DNA of 64,000 nt from Mansonella perstans (lineage: Eukaryota; Nematoda; Chromadorea; Rhabditida; Onchocercidae), in the NCBI GenBank assembly GCA_037074765.1, contig JBAMDO010000124.1, forward strand, positions 98,557-162,556. The letters are read 5' to 3'. The notes below the pieces were generated by a model, which ran no database searches, was not told the origin of the DNA, and saw nothing but the letters and a program-made list of their open reading frames with translations. Made by a program: the position numbers and the translations under genes. Shown in pieces: positions 50,206-63,387 of this stretch. Numbering within the stretch: the first letter of the stretch is position 1; the number at the start of each line of letters is the position of its first letter.

Positions 50206-51351
50206 AGTCTTGTAGCTTTTATCAAACTAATGTTGTTCATTAGTATCAGGATTTTGAAATAGATGTTCATTCAATGGACAATAAATGGCTAATTTATTGA
50301 ACATTAGTGGTGAGTTATTTTTTAGGCTTATTATGGATTTTATGGCTTATCACCGTCAGCTCTTCAGCAATTTGAAAATTTCAAGGATACCATCAATCTA
50401 TTCTAGTCCTAAAATTATCACTTTGATTGATACCGCAAATTCTACTATGCCATTGCATAGTCTCGATTCAAAGGAATTGAAAAATCAAACAATCAATCAA
50501 TACATTTGCGATCAATTATTGCAAAAACATTGCAAATTGTCAGAAAGTTAATTATACAAAAGAAAAAATTGTGGGAAAAAAACAAAAGAAAGCAATTTTA
50601 TTACCCAAAAAGTAAAATTCAATTGCTTTCTTTACATAAATAGAATTTTTTCCCTTTTTTTTGTAATATTTATTCTGTCCTGTTTATAATGTATGTAAAT
50701 CAGTGCATGACAATTCCTTTTTTCCTTTTCTTCATTGTCGTAGGAATTTCCTTACTTTTTTCAAAAGAAATGTACTCGTTTGTTTATTGATTCTTTCTTA
50801 AGCGTTAAGAATAACAAAAAATTACAAAGAATTTCCTTTCTTAACACTTAAATTTGTTATTATCAAATTGGCAATCTTCTCAAATTTCTTTCCTAAAAAC
50901 ACATTCCAGCGATTCGTTCTTCGTTTGATTCAGTTCAGTCATTTTGCAGCACTTTCACTGTGGAAAATTTTAAAATTGAAAAATAGTTGAAATGAATGTT
51001 TCTTAAATTGTCAATCTTAGAAAATATATAAAAATGTAAATCTTTCTCAAATTATTACATCCATTTTATTTTTGTGCATCTCTAATAAGTCATATGAAAT
51101 ATGAATTAACTTTTACAATAATACTAAAATTTTCGTTTGATGAATAGGATGGGGAAAATTGATTAATTAAGTAAAAGGCTAATTGTGAAATGAATCATTT
51201 AAATTTTTTCATGAATTTCTATTTATTTGTTATATTTTTTCCTCTTTTCAAATTTCCGCTAAAAATTTTTAAAAAAGTTTCCAGATATCATCAATAATTT
51301 TTACTTAGTTCCCTCATCTTTGCAGTTTAACAATATCAGTTTATGCTTCAC

Positions 51352-51409
51352 CCATCATCGTCATCACTGTCACCATCATCATTATTGGCATCATCATCAT
51401 CATCATTCT
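51352..51409. repeat. CAT/ATC microsatellite
   Basis: Interrupted CAT repeats (CATCATCGTCATCACTGTCA and onward, ending in four clean CAT units). Simple sequence only. Confidence 0.8.
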
Positions 51410-54273
51410 GATAATCAAGATTCATGATCTTTATAATTACTATTTTGTTTTGCTTCCATGTTTTTCTCCTCCATGATCATTTGTCATCTTAAAATAACCT
51501 TGAACTAATGCCACCTAACCTCGCCATCGTCCAATTCAGCCGTCAAGGACCGAAGTGCTGATTAATAACACTCTCGTTGGATATTTTCATATGAATAGTG
51601 AATTGAATATTTACAAGGATCATCTCAGTTCTCTCCACCTGCTGATAAAGTAACTCGTTAACTGCAAATACGAAAAAATACTTCCTTAGGTGAAAATCCA
51701 TTAAAATTTTTTTCACTTGTCAATTTCCATAAACTAATTTAAAGTCTTTTACAAATTTTTTCGAAATATGAGACAAAAAAAATTTTTGTTCCTATAACAA
51801 ATTTTAATGATAATTTGACCATTTACTGGAAGATTTTTAATTTTTGTGTTTTTTAGAGGAAATTTTCAATTCAATTTTCGATTGCCTTCAACGACATCTA
51901 ATTTTTCCTCTGTTGTTCATTGAAATTGCTCACTGAAAGATTTCCATTAGCAATTGCGCAATTTACGTAACCCATCATCGGAAACCATATTTCCCCGAAG
52001 CAATTTTCTTTTTTAATGATCACTAAAAAATTGTCCTCACTGCTCTATCCCCACCTCTTCCTAAATTACAGTATTTGGTGTTTATGATTCGTCAATATTA
52101 CCTTGACACAGAACAAATGTTTACATTGCTTTCACAGATTTATGCCTGAGCCCAAATGTCCTTCTAAGGTTCCATAGCCATGGCTAGTTTTTATTTATAT
52201 AAACAAACTTTCCCGCCCTGCTTATATATTGACATTACCTATAGGAAGACAATCGGAAAATGAACAGTGATTTTTCATTTCTATAAATTGATTTTTTTGA
52301 AGTGTCAAAAACTAATTGTTTAATATTTGAGGACTCTTTTTTCTTGAAAAATGTATGATAAATACCGTTTAATAAAATTGATAATTACTTTAACTGACAA
52401 ATTAAAGTACTGTAATATATGATTTCAAGTGGAATTCCATTCCTGATAATTATAATTCATATTTTGGTCGGTAAATACTTCATCATTTCGTTTTCATGTC
52501 ATTTTGAGATGAAATATTTAAATCAAATTTACTGGCAAAAAAAAAGAACGGTATTTATTACCTTATCGAGTCCTTCTTTCCCTTGCCTCTTCTTAAATAT
52601 TTCACCATTTCTTGGCTAAATTTTCATCTTTTCCTCTATCATCCTTAATCCTTTTCCAAAATTTTTCAATTCTCTTTTTTAATTATTGCATATAAACTTG
52701 TTACTCCAGCAATAATTAATTTCTCTTTCCTACTAATTCCATAAAAAAAAAAAAAAAAATGAAAGAGTTTACAGTGAAACTATTTCTGTGACATTTCTTC
52801 GTTGCTCAAATGATTCATCAAAAAAATATTTTTTGTTTTCTCTTTTTTGTATATTTGATTTGTAATTATAAAAAATTTCATTATTAAAAAGTTGAAAAAA
52901 TTCAGTTTGGATTTTTTTCTGCTTAAATTTTTCGTCGATCATATAACTAGAATATGTATATATTAGTGCAATAAGCATTTCCTTCTTTTCCGATTTTTCA
53001 TAATTATAGTAATATTTTGCATATGGCAGATATCTTCGAGTAATTTTATAGCTTGAACTAAATTGATCCAATTTTGATATAACCGTTGTTAGTACATAGT
53101 GAATGTTCGGACAATTTAATCATTGGCACATGGATGTCTTAACTGATTTGATCATGTCATGTAAATATTATTCGTTATAATGGTAACAGTCAAGCATGCC
53201 TATCTTCTTTTTCTTGTATTGCTAAATTAAAATGAATTTCATTGGTATTATTAAGCTTTATATTTTCAAACTTTCAAAAAAAGTAGAGAATTATTTATTT
53301 GGTTCTTTATGTATAAATAACACTTTGATGAGAATAAATGAACATTTAACACTTAAAATAATCAATTCGCTTAGTTTAAGTTTATATTGTAAATTTCTTT
53401 CGTCTTCCAGCAGAATAGAAATCTAATGTTGTTGCTTTTTTTCTTCGATTAATTGAATTTCAGTTGATTTAATCCCTTCATACTTTAGACAAATGTAATC
53501 TTCAAAGCGCCCAAAAAAAAGTTTAAAAAGTTAATCCAAAAACAAAAATATGCTTTCCTTGCTTGTTTATCTTTTTGGATCAAAACATACCCACTCGCTT
53601 GCCTACTTTTTCAAGTTCAAAGTAACTTTGTTTGCATATCTTTTCCGGTTCTATCTCTGCGTGAACACATTATGTGAATTTTCCAACCATATGGGAATCT
53701 TATACTCAGACTCGTTAGCATTAATTTTAATCATTTTTAGAGGAAAAATTTACATTGATTAGAAAGATTAAATTTTGCCTCGACACCTGCGAGACTAATT
53801 GACTAGAGACAGAAAAGAAGCGAAAATGTCCTAAAGGATAACAATGTAATGGCTTTTCTTTGATTGAAATAACATTTAGTCATATTTTCGCTATTCTTTT
53901 TGACACATTACGTAATACAATCCATATCCATTTCTCTTCCTTACTTTCATAAATAAATTGCTCTTTTCGCCTTTATTTCTTTTTCTTTACTTTCTGTATG
54001 AAATAGGAAACTATTTTTTTCTGTTTCATCACAAAACATCATTAATTAATCAAAATTTTAATTCTTTGTCGCTGCAAAATTTTAATGTATTTAGAAATAA
54101 TAGAAATTACCCCTTCAAATTTATTTCAAATATTTGCTTAATTATTCTTTACTTTATTTAGTTCTGCTGATCCTCTATTTTTGTATATAATTCTTCACCT
54201 TTTACCTTTCACCTTTCTTTATATTCCATCTTTGCTAATCAGTTCCTATTTTTCTTCTGTTCTCATATTTCAG

Positions 54274-54431
54274 TTGTTTGCTCTGCAACAGACGGATCAA
54301 TCCCGTCTAATCTGGCAAATTTTATTCCATATGATGAATATGAAATTCTCTCAATTTTATCATTCATTTCATATTTTCCGGATCTATCATCGTTCCGATA
54401 AACTAACTGCATTTACACCTACAAATTTACA
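54274..54431 (+). other. Candidate exon, phase-compatible with 55353-55530
   Basis: After an ATTTCAG acceptor the phase-0 frame is open for 52 codons (LFALQQTDQSRLIWQILF and onward) to CA|GTGTTG, a weak donor. Joining to the acceptor at 55352 keeps the frame. Local G+C is raised at the 5' end. No family recognised. Confidence 0.2.
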
Positions 54432-55352
54432 GTGTTGCATCTCATATGAAAACAATTATCTAAACATTCCTTGTCTATGAAATTTTTTGATAAATTTTAC
54501 TAATTATTTCCAAAAATTTTAAACATTTAAACATTTTAAAAAACATTTTTAACACTTTTTCGTTTAGTTCTTATAGAAAAAGAGAAAAAACGTAGAAAAT
54601 GAAGTAAAGAAATGGAAAGAATTGTTAGGCTTAAGCTATAAAATACGCTTGTTAAATTTAAATTGTTAAAGAAGAAAGAAAAGATGAAATCATTTTATTC
54701 GCTTTCTATGCTGTCGTAATCCATTCACTTGATTTTTGTTTACTATTGCTCATGTGTGACAGTAGTTTAGACGATAGGTTAGAAATTCGAAATCATGATG
54801 CTTATCGCCTTTTACCAGCTATGAAATGGTCAGTTGGAATGATTATTAGATAATTTTAAACTTCTTATTATTAAAAATGATCTATCCATTAGTAATGTCG
54901 CCGACTGTATAGTTAATTGACAGAAATAATACAGGATTCAACCAGGTTGCCAATAAAAATAGGAGGACATTCATAAAAATTTAATATTTTTTTTATCTAG
55001 TCATTCATCACAGAAGTGTGCAAAAGTTACGGTTGACCACAACAAATTACAACACTTAATTTGAGAACATAAAGGAACTAGAAAAATTAAATATTTGTAA
55101 CAATGATTTAAATAACACTTTTTGCTTAGCAATTACTTCTAATTACTGTGCTTATTTAGAAGATAATATTCAAAAGTAATTAATTACAATTAATACTAAA
55201 CGATCAAATTAAACGTGCTTTATTTGCCACTATAGAATATTTCATTAAAAAATTTGATCAAAAAAAAACGAAATCTCGGGATTGGCAGAATAATGAAAGT
55301 AATGGAAAGGATAGAAGGAAGGAAATGCAACTTCTTTTCCTGTCTTGTTTAG

Positions 55353-55530
55353 CCGACATTTTATTGTCACATCGTTGTATCTCCCTCTTATCCTCCTCTT
55401 CTCACAATCTTTACATGTTATAGATGTTATCAGCCTTGTTGTAGGTGCTGTTGTAACCTTTTTACTAACTGTTTTATCAAAAAGGAAAGATGGAAATATG
55501 AGGAAGCGAAGAAGGAGGAGGGATGATTGA
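55353..55530 (+). other. Candidate terminal exon encoding membrane segment(s) and a poly-basic tail
   Basis: After TTGTTTAG the frame is open for 59 codons to a TGA. It encodes a long hydrophobic stretch (YLPLILLFSQSL, then VISLVVGAVVTFLLTVL) followed at once by SKRKDGNMRKRRRRRDD, the layout of one or two membrane helices with a cytosolic basic tail by the positive-inside rule. No ATG precedes the hydrophobic part, so it would need an upstream exon; 54274-54431 fits in phase. Part of the tail comes from a purine-rich run, so chance remains possible. Confidence 0.25.
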
Positions 55531-58500
55531 AAATTAATCGTATCTATTCATCCGATCGGTGCTTAGAACCTGGGAGCAAAAAGGCTGTTTTGTCAGGTTG
55601 TCCGATCTTTTTGTTCTATTCCGAATTATTCCCACTTTTTCTCTATTCATTTCTATTCATGCTTTTCAATTTTCAAACAATATAATTTATTTAACTCATT
55701 TTCTGTGGAACTGTTAGATTTTTATCTTTTCTAATCAGCTAGCATTTGTTTTAGGTTCTTTTTTCAATTTCTTTCAAATATATTCGAATGATTTTTAAGT
55801 GAATGAAAGTTTAAATTTTCAACAGAAAGAATACGTTATATTGACTTTATTTGCAAATTTTATTCCGTCAGTCACTGAAAAATTTACGCACGACATCTCG
55901 ATAGAAATTTTTTCAATTAACACTCATAAGGTGCGAAACTTTCTGTGAATAATAAGTATGCTGATTCTTAAATGAATTCTCCTATCGCGCCGTATGCTTT
56001 CTTACCACTCACTTTCTCTGATATAATCACATAATTGGTTGATTGATTGAACATATCGTTTATTTACTTCATCATCTAATTATGTATGCTCATTTATTCA
56101 TTTAATTTCATTTTTGTGAAATGGACAAATGAATAAATGAATGAACATAGTTGAATTTAAAAAAAGCACGAAATTATGATACAACTTTGCAGTATTTCAA
56201 ATCTCTGCGCTCAAATCTTTATCAAATACTTAAATTTCAACTTGTTCATCAACTGGTGATAATTATTCTGCTCAAATCTTTTCACGTACGTTAATATGCT
56301 TGAAATAAATGTTGTTCGAACCTAATTATTTTACTCATTTCTTCAGCTTCATCAACCCTACAAATTCAAATGACCACTTTCTAACGATCTCTTCTTTTTT
56401 CTATTTATCGCTTGTTTTTTTCACTCATTAAATTAAAATGCCTAAAAGCTAGAAGCTCCTTAAAAAATAGCCATTTGGAACAAAATGTGCTAAAAATGTA
56501 ATGAATTTTTTATTTCTACTCAGTAATTTGTCTTTGCTTTTCGATTATTTTAATTGAATATAAATTTTTTACAACACTGTTACTAGTATCATTATCAAGT
56601 ATATTTCAATGTTTGCATCAAGTAATGCTACTGATAGCTGTTTTCAATCATTTGCGGTTTAAAACTTCAAAATTTTAATGCTTTAACATTTAAAGTATTT
56701 GAAGTAATTATAATTCGTAGCTACATAATATATTCAATCTATATGCATGTTACGAGCAAAAATTACTGCATTTCTTCATTAATATCAATTTTTGTGCATT
56801 AATGCATTAATAATTCAAAGTTTTCTGCTTCTATGTTAAAAGATCATATTTGAAATAAAATGCAATTGAAAAATCATTTCATTTTATTGTGTCAGCTAAA
56901 CTTAAAGTTAGCTAAATTAGACTTAAACTTAAATATTGCAGAATTTAACAATCAAATATTATTCGCAAATATTATACCGCATGTTGCTAAGCATTGTCCT
57001 GTATAAAGGATTAAACCTTAAATTTTTCTAATTAATTATTCTTTTTCAGAATGTTTACTTTCTTACAAAATATGCACAGTTAAAAATTAAAACTTGTTGT
57101 GATAAGAAATCATCGTAATCACTTAACCTCACCCATTTCATCATTTCAATTCTGATCCTGGTCCTTTTTTTGATATTTTCATTTCGAACAGAAAATTTAC
57201 GAACCAATTCGTTCAAGCATTTATAAGTAATTAGAATGAGAAGTAATTTGCTAAATTAATTGACGCCTTTGCTCTCGCACATTAATCATAAAATATTGAG
57301 CCTTGCTGAGGTACCAATAATAATTGTAAAACGTGGTGCAGGATTGATTCTCTCAAATTATCCAACTAAACTGACCATTGCTTATGTCAAAGCATAGGCA
57401 TTATTGACTCAATTTTTATTTCAATTGCATGTATATTAGAATGAAAATGTAATATATATGTTGTAATTTAAATGGAAAGGAATGAGTGATAAACTAATTT
57501 ATTGTCCATTTTCTTTCCCTATTTGTTCCTGCTTGTCGTTAGAGGGAAAGTATTGCAAATGTTTCTAATAGACTGAAATTAACTTTTGAAACGTTTTAAA
57601 TATCTAATGAGAATTCCTATGACATTCACATCTCTCATAAAACTTTCAAATTATACGAAAATGTGACGGTTAAAGTAAGAAATAGATTAATTATAGTCAT
57701 GAAGTTATCCATTCAGTTCCATACAATTGCATATGTTCCGATCGGATAACTGATAAAAACATTCAGGATTCCAGTGGTAAATACACCATTGATAGATATA
57801 ACAATAACTAATTTTTTTAAAGAAAATCCATTGCAATAAATATTGGCTAGAATGTGTTAATAATATTTGCTTTATCGTTTGTGGTATTCTGGATTAATAA
57901 TTGATTTCCTGAAACCCTTTCAAAACTATATTTCTACCAATCGACCTTTTCCCTCTCTTTTCATTCCTGAATTACGATATGGTTTAACTACTATTCGTTA
58001 TCATCTATACACAATTTATATATTAGACTTGCCATGAGAATTAATTTTGTAAATTCAACAACTACAAGTCATTTTGCACCTGAATGTATTTGATTATTTT
58101 AATGGAAGAAATTTGTCCGACAATTTTAGTAAATGGAAAAAGTTCATTAAATTCAAATTATCATAAAAGCCATCCTTTAAACATTTTCATTGCTGTGCGA
58201 CTTGCCAATTTATTCACTGTTACCATTTATTTTTAAAACATAATTAATAAAGTTTTTTGAAACTACAAAAAAACAAAATTAAAAAAAAATTTTTTTGAAA
58301 TGCTTACGGAAAAAATTCTTTCATTGATTTCTTTTTTAATGAAAGGAAAGGCAGTCTTAATGAATATTAAAATCAGTCAGTGCATTTCAATTTTTAATTC
58401 AATATTGAAGGCGAAAAAAGTTTTGTTCGATGAAAAAATAAGCAAAAATTTTTTTCGTAAATATATCAAAAAGGAAGGATAACTTCCGCTTTCTTCTTCT

Positions 58501-59590
58501 ATTGGCATATTATTAATGTGAAGGATATAGTGACAATGTGGAGAAATATGTGAAGAGATATAAAATGATTGTGGATAATTGTCATCCTTTCTCACTACTT
58601 CAGTTAATTAATTCATTCATTTTGAATTTTTTTCCTCTTTTCTGACATTTAAGTAAATCATTTTCAGCATTTCTTAAAGTATGAAATAGTAATAATTAGA
58701 ATGAAAGGGAAACAAAAAGAATAAATAAAATGCTTTTTATAGAAATAAAAATAAAAAAATTTCAATTTCTATTCCGAACTGTGTGTGATTTTCATGGGAA
58801 ATAAATTTTCTTTTTTTTTCTATAGTCAATGTAGAAGAAAAAGGAAGAATTTTCTTTTCAGTCTTCAAAAAGAGAGAGAAAGACAGATAGAGGGAGAAAG
58901 GAAAAAAAAAGGGCTATATTATTAAAAAATATGCAGGAATATATTTTGTAGTGCATGATAAAAGTGACTTTCATTTGAATGAATTAAAATTATGCCTGTG
59001 ATTTAATGTTATCAACAATTAGATACATTCACTTTTTTCATAGAAATATTATTAATATATAACAATTGCACTATGATCTCCTAATATCCTGTATCGATAA
59101 GTTGTCATGATACAGTTAATAGTACTGTAAGTTTTCCTATTTTTCCTTCTCTTTCTATCATTAGTGTGCCGTCAATATTACCATAGAAATTACAGGATGT
59201 TCCACAGCTTCGATTGACAAGGATTAATGAAACGTGTTCTTTCTCTTTCTTGTCATACCACCTTCCTACTAATGACATATCGAATTATATTTTAGTAATT
59301 TTGCCTATAATTATTCCTAACTAATATTTGTATAGTTAAAAATGAATAATTCAAAGTAATTTGTAGCTAATTAACTGCTCTTTTTACAATATAATCCATA
59401 AATTTTCATTAATGTATAAATCTTTGAAAGTAAAGAAGAAATTCTAAAAAAAATCAGTGTTTTATATGTTTAAACATTACTTCTGTTTGGCATCGTAATT
59501 TTAACAAAATGTCACGTTGTTTTCTTCAAAACACGCATAATTCGTCTTCATTTTCTCATAATTTCAAATTTGTATTTCTTCAAATTGTAG

Positions 59591-59686
59591 GGTAAACTAT
59601 ATTCCAATGTCAGTAACAGTGCATGGCGAATTTGCTTAGGTTATTGCTTTTGTTCAAACTGCAAGAAACGTTGCCGTTCAGTTTAA
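59591..59686 (+). other. Candidate terminal exon of a Cys-rich protein
   Basis: Following a TTGTAG acceptor the phase-0 frame runs 31 codons to a TAA: GKLYSNVSNSAWRICLGY then CFCSNCKKRCRSV. Five cysteines in the last 17 residues with basic residues between them recall small secreted or receptor-tail Cys-rich modules, but no family is identified. The stop is followed directly by GTAAGT, a donor-like sequence. Confidence 0.25.
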
Positions 59687-61824
59687 GTAAGTTTATTTCA
59701 TGTTAATTAGCTATGAGCAAGGGTTTCGTAGTGAGAAGTCCAAATTTTACATCTTTGAAATGATAAGTTAGAAGAACTGAAAAGTCACCGAGTAAATTTC
59801 TATCATAACTTTTGAGTTCGAATTATTAATTGTGATGAAAGAATAAAAGCATGAAATGATAAAGACTTTCTTTTTCAAAGCCAACAGCAAGCATAAATAA
59901 TAATTTTGAATCACTGCACTTAATTTAAATATTTTTGCAAATCATTTACTTTATTTCATACAATTATTTTTAAGAATTGTTTCGATATTTGCGGATATTT
60001 TAAGAGAGAAGAAATAAAATCGGAAATAGCAATCCTATTATCCATGGATGAATAAATCTGATGTAAGCATAAACTACTCTTTAATGAGCCGTAGTTTGTT
60101 GCTCATTTACATTTTATAAATACTAATAAAATTTTCTTTTAATTTGTTAAGTTTTGTGCTCCAAAATTATAAGATTGACTTTGACATCAAAAATTTAGTA
60201 TTTTGAAAGAGGTGATGACATTGATGACATTTTGATACGAAAAGGTTCATTTGCATAAAAAGGATCGGTTTTTTTTTTTTTTTTCATTTTAAAACATTAT
60301 AAGACAATTTCTGAAGCGTAGAATTAAAAGCCACGGAAAACGAAAATGAATCAAATGATTTAGTTGTTTAACTATTTCATACGTAGTACTTTATAATTTC
60401 AAAAAAAGCAAATGATTACTGTTTGAAGTGTGTTCTTAATAGATAAAATGTTCAATTAATTGAAATCCTTTTTATAAGAATTAAATATTATTTGCAACAA
60501 TCACTTCTGCTGTTTATTTTTATCAACAAAATAAAGAGAAAAACGACAATGTACTTTTAAAGAAGAAGTTTAAAGGAAGGAGCAGTAGATCGTTATAGTT
60601 TACCCTATTTTTATTATTTCAATTGACATATAGAATGAGGATTTTATGAGCTCTATGGACATTATTCTGTATAGTTGCAGTTGTACAGTTATTGATTAAA
60701 TGAATGGTCAAATGAGGGGCGAAATTATCGGAAAAAATTTTTTCAAGTAAAAAATTGTTTATCTTCTGCCTTAGAAATTTCATTTTTTTCCTAAAAAATC
60801 GAAAGTTTATTACTGATCGAGCCGACATCTTATGGAAATCATTTAAATAATTTTGATTTAATATTCTACACTGATTGTGCCAAATTTCAGTCAAAATGAC
60901 CTGTGGCAATTATAGGATGATCATTCAATAAAATAAATTTTCGTGATCGACTTATTGAAGTTAAGTGAGCATGGACAAGTTATCTAATCGAGTTTTTTAT
61001 GGTCATTCTGTTATGTTAATTCATTGTAACATTTAAAGGTGAACATTCAATGAATACAAAAATTTTCGAAATTAATAATAAAATCAATGATACTTTGAAA
61101 GTTTGAACATTACTTTCTTTGCAATTTTTTCATTAATCCAAAAATTTGGCGATTTTGAAATTTTCATTATTATATTTATAAATTCAGTTTTTTACAATTG
61201 CCTGAAAGGTACTGAATGGAAATGCTAGATTAATTTTTATAGCAGCTCATTTCATTTTTAAAGTGCATAAGAGATGACAAATTGCGATTTTAATATTATT
61301 AGGTAATGAGAAAGAGTTTATTTTTCAAAAAAATACTCAAAATTTTGTGCGACAACCCAAATTCGAATTTAAATTTTTACTTAAATGATTCTAACAATTA
61401 CAATTTTAATCACAAACTATTTTATTGCTTTAAGCTTGCTTTTAACATTAAAAAGTTCAAAAAAAACGTTGTGGCGAACATTAAAGTTTTCTTCTTTTAA
61501 TTAGATTGAACTACTTGAAGTAATATTATTCAAACTCATAAAATACGATTGTTTAAAAGTGAAAGAAATAATGGTTTAAATTTAAAATTAAGTATTTTAA
61601 AAGAATGAATCTTGCCTCTATAAAACAGTGAAAAGAGCAATTGTCATCTGAATTGAAGTACTTTTTGAGTGATCATAGCATTAATAAGAAAATGTGCTGA
61701 GAGAATTTAAATGATTGACTTCACGAGGTTGGACAATGATCGAAATGGTACTTGAGAGTATCTTTTAGATGGATGACCAAGTGGAAAATAACCTATTTCA
61801 ATTACCTCAGCCATCGTATTGTAG

Positions 61825-61914
61825 CATATGTCCCCACAACATGCAAATTATATTTTGAAGACATGGAATAGAAACAGTGACCTTCGACATACGAAAGATG
61901 ACAATAGCCTTTCG
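61825..61914 (+). other. Candidate internal exon, 30 codons, phase 0-0
   Basis: Bounded by ATTGTAG and TCG|GTAACG, both reasonable splice sites. Reads HMSPQHANYILKTWNRNS followed by DLRHTKDDNSLS, hydrophilic and unlike the local noise frames; G+C is higher than in the flanks. No neighbours of matching phase were found. Confidence 0.25.
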
Positions 61915-62323
61915 GTAACGAATTCAAGTCAAGTTTTTTTTAACGAATTCAGAAATATACTTCAAGATTTATAATAATATGGTAAGAAATTTTTAACTTT
62001 AAATTGAATAAATCATTCGTTGTTTCTTCACTAAATAGTTCAAAATTAAATTTGAAATTTCGTAGTTTCCAAAGTTTTTAGTCATATTCTGGAATTTTGT
62101 GAATAAGAAAAGCACAAAGAAATTAATTCATCCTTGTCAGAAACTTTCCGAAAACCAAAGACGGCATTATTGATTAATCGCTTATGAACGCTTCCATTAA
62201 TTACAATCCAGAATGTATGCCACAACTAGTAAAAAAATGAAAGTTGCAGTTATTGAAAAAAATATTAAAAATATGCTTGCTCTATTGATAAACGTAAATG
62301 GGATAAATTACGGTAGGTAGGGG

Positions 62324-62460
62324 TCAGTTGTTTCGTGCGAGTTTATTTACCAAAGGCTACCGCCTAAAGTAGCTGCGAGAATTCTTCCTAACCTGTGAAT
62401 TGCTTGGTTAGAGTGAGAAGTAATAAATCAATTGAGGAGATGATCGCACGAGAAAACTGA
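62324..62460. ncRNA. Candidate structured RNA or small inverted-repeat element
   Basis: The 17-nt arms TCAGTTGTTTCGTGCGA (62324-62340) and TCGCACGAGAAAACTGA (62444-62460) pair at 16 of 17 positions if one G-U is allowed. The enclosed 103 nt can form further hairpins: AGGC/GCCT around 62354-62365 and CTAACC/GGTTAG at 62388-62393 and 62406-62411. The block stands out in G+C from very AT-rich flanks. It could be an unannotated small RNA gene, or a MITE whose terminal repeats are the arms; no target-site duplication is seen. Strand is undetermined. Confidence 0.35.
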
Positions 62461-62495
62461 TGCCATATCATCTCATTTATCTCTCCAGTACTTAC

Positions 62496-62545
62496 CTAAT
62501 TGTAAATCATCTTTAAATAAATTCCATAGTACTTCCATCAACGTC
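62496..62545 (-). other. Candidate 50-bp internal exon
   Basis: On the minus strand TTTGTAG precedes and a consensus donor AG|GTAAGT follows. One frame is open across it (TLMEVLWNLFKDDLQL). It is short, with no partner exon identified, so it is only suggestive. Confidence 0.2.
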
Positions 62546-63304
62546 CTACAAATATTTATACATAAAATCAATAAATTATTAACTTTGAATGAAAAAAAGT
62601 ATAAAAATGAAAAAAGCAAGAAATGAAAGAAATGAAAATATAGAGTATTGGAATCAATACTCTTTTCATGTAAATTGAAATTTTTTAAATAAAATCGGTC
62701 TCATAAATTACTTTTCAGAAGCAAAATTTGTAAACAAATATTTCGATAAATTTTAGCCACAATGTCGCCTTTAAGTTTATTGTATTAAAAAAAGAAATTT
62801 ATTCATCAATTTAAATGATATTTGTTTTTTTGAACGAAATTATCAAAGATCAAATATTAGGAGGAATATATCCATGAGCCGATTAATGCTTTAATTTTTG
62901 GAACATAGAAAAAATTCAATGAGTTTTTTCAACCATTAAATTATTCCATTTAATCAATTGGTTAATTTATTGCTACTTTAAACTTGGTGCAAATTTTTGC
63001 GAAATTGAAAAGTTTGTTGAAATCTTTCTAATATACTTCTATCAGAATTTAAAATAAAATATTTTAGAGAAAAGTTTCGCTGAAAAGCTGAAATTATTGA
63101 AATGTTAAAGTTTTTTTTGCTTTAAAATATTTCAATTTTTTCCATCAAATGAAATTATCATCCTTTTGTTCAACCAAAAATCAATCGTTTGCCACATTAC
63201 AACAAATCCGACAATTTCATTTGAAAATAAAATATTTGTACGCGTGTTGGATAGCCTTAATTCCCAATCTGAATTACAAAGCCACAGAAGAAATTTCACT
63301 TTAC

Positions 63305-63387
63305 TTTAATAATGATAACAATAATATAAATAATAATAGTGATAACACTAGTAATAATAACAATGATAATAATTTTAATGATAAATA
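63305..63387. repeat. AAT/GATAA-type microsatellite
   Basis: Runs of AATAATGATAACAATAATAT type. It gives an Asn/Asp-only tail to an open frame starting at 63149, whose more varied first 50 codons have no other support. Confidence 0.7.

Noticed and set aside
52769..53071. 100-codon minus-strand frame rich in Tyr/Lys/Phe/Glu
   Set aside because: Composition matches AT-rich noise; no motif, splice border or conservation signal is visible.
60619..60909. 96-codon minus-strand frame, considered as transposase remnant
   Set aside because: No catalytic acidic triad spacing or helix-turn-helix pattern could be recognised.
62486..62497. ACTTACCT on the plus strand, resembling the 5' end of U1 snRNA
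   Set aside because: Only eight bases agree and nothing downstream resembles U1; it is the complement of a splice donor on the other strand.
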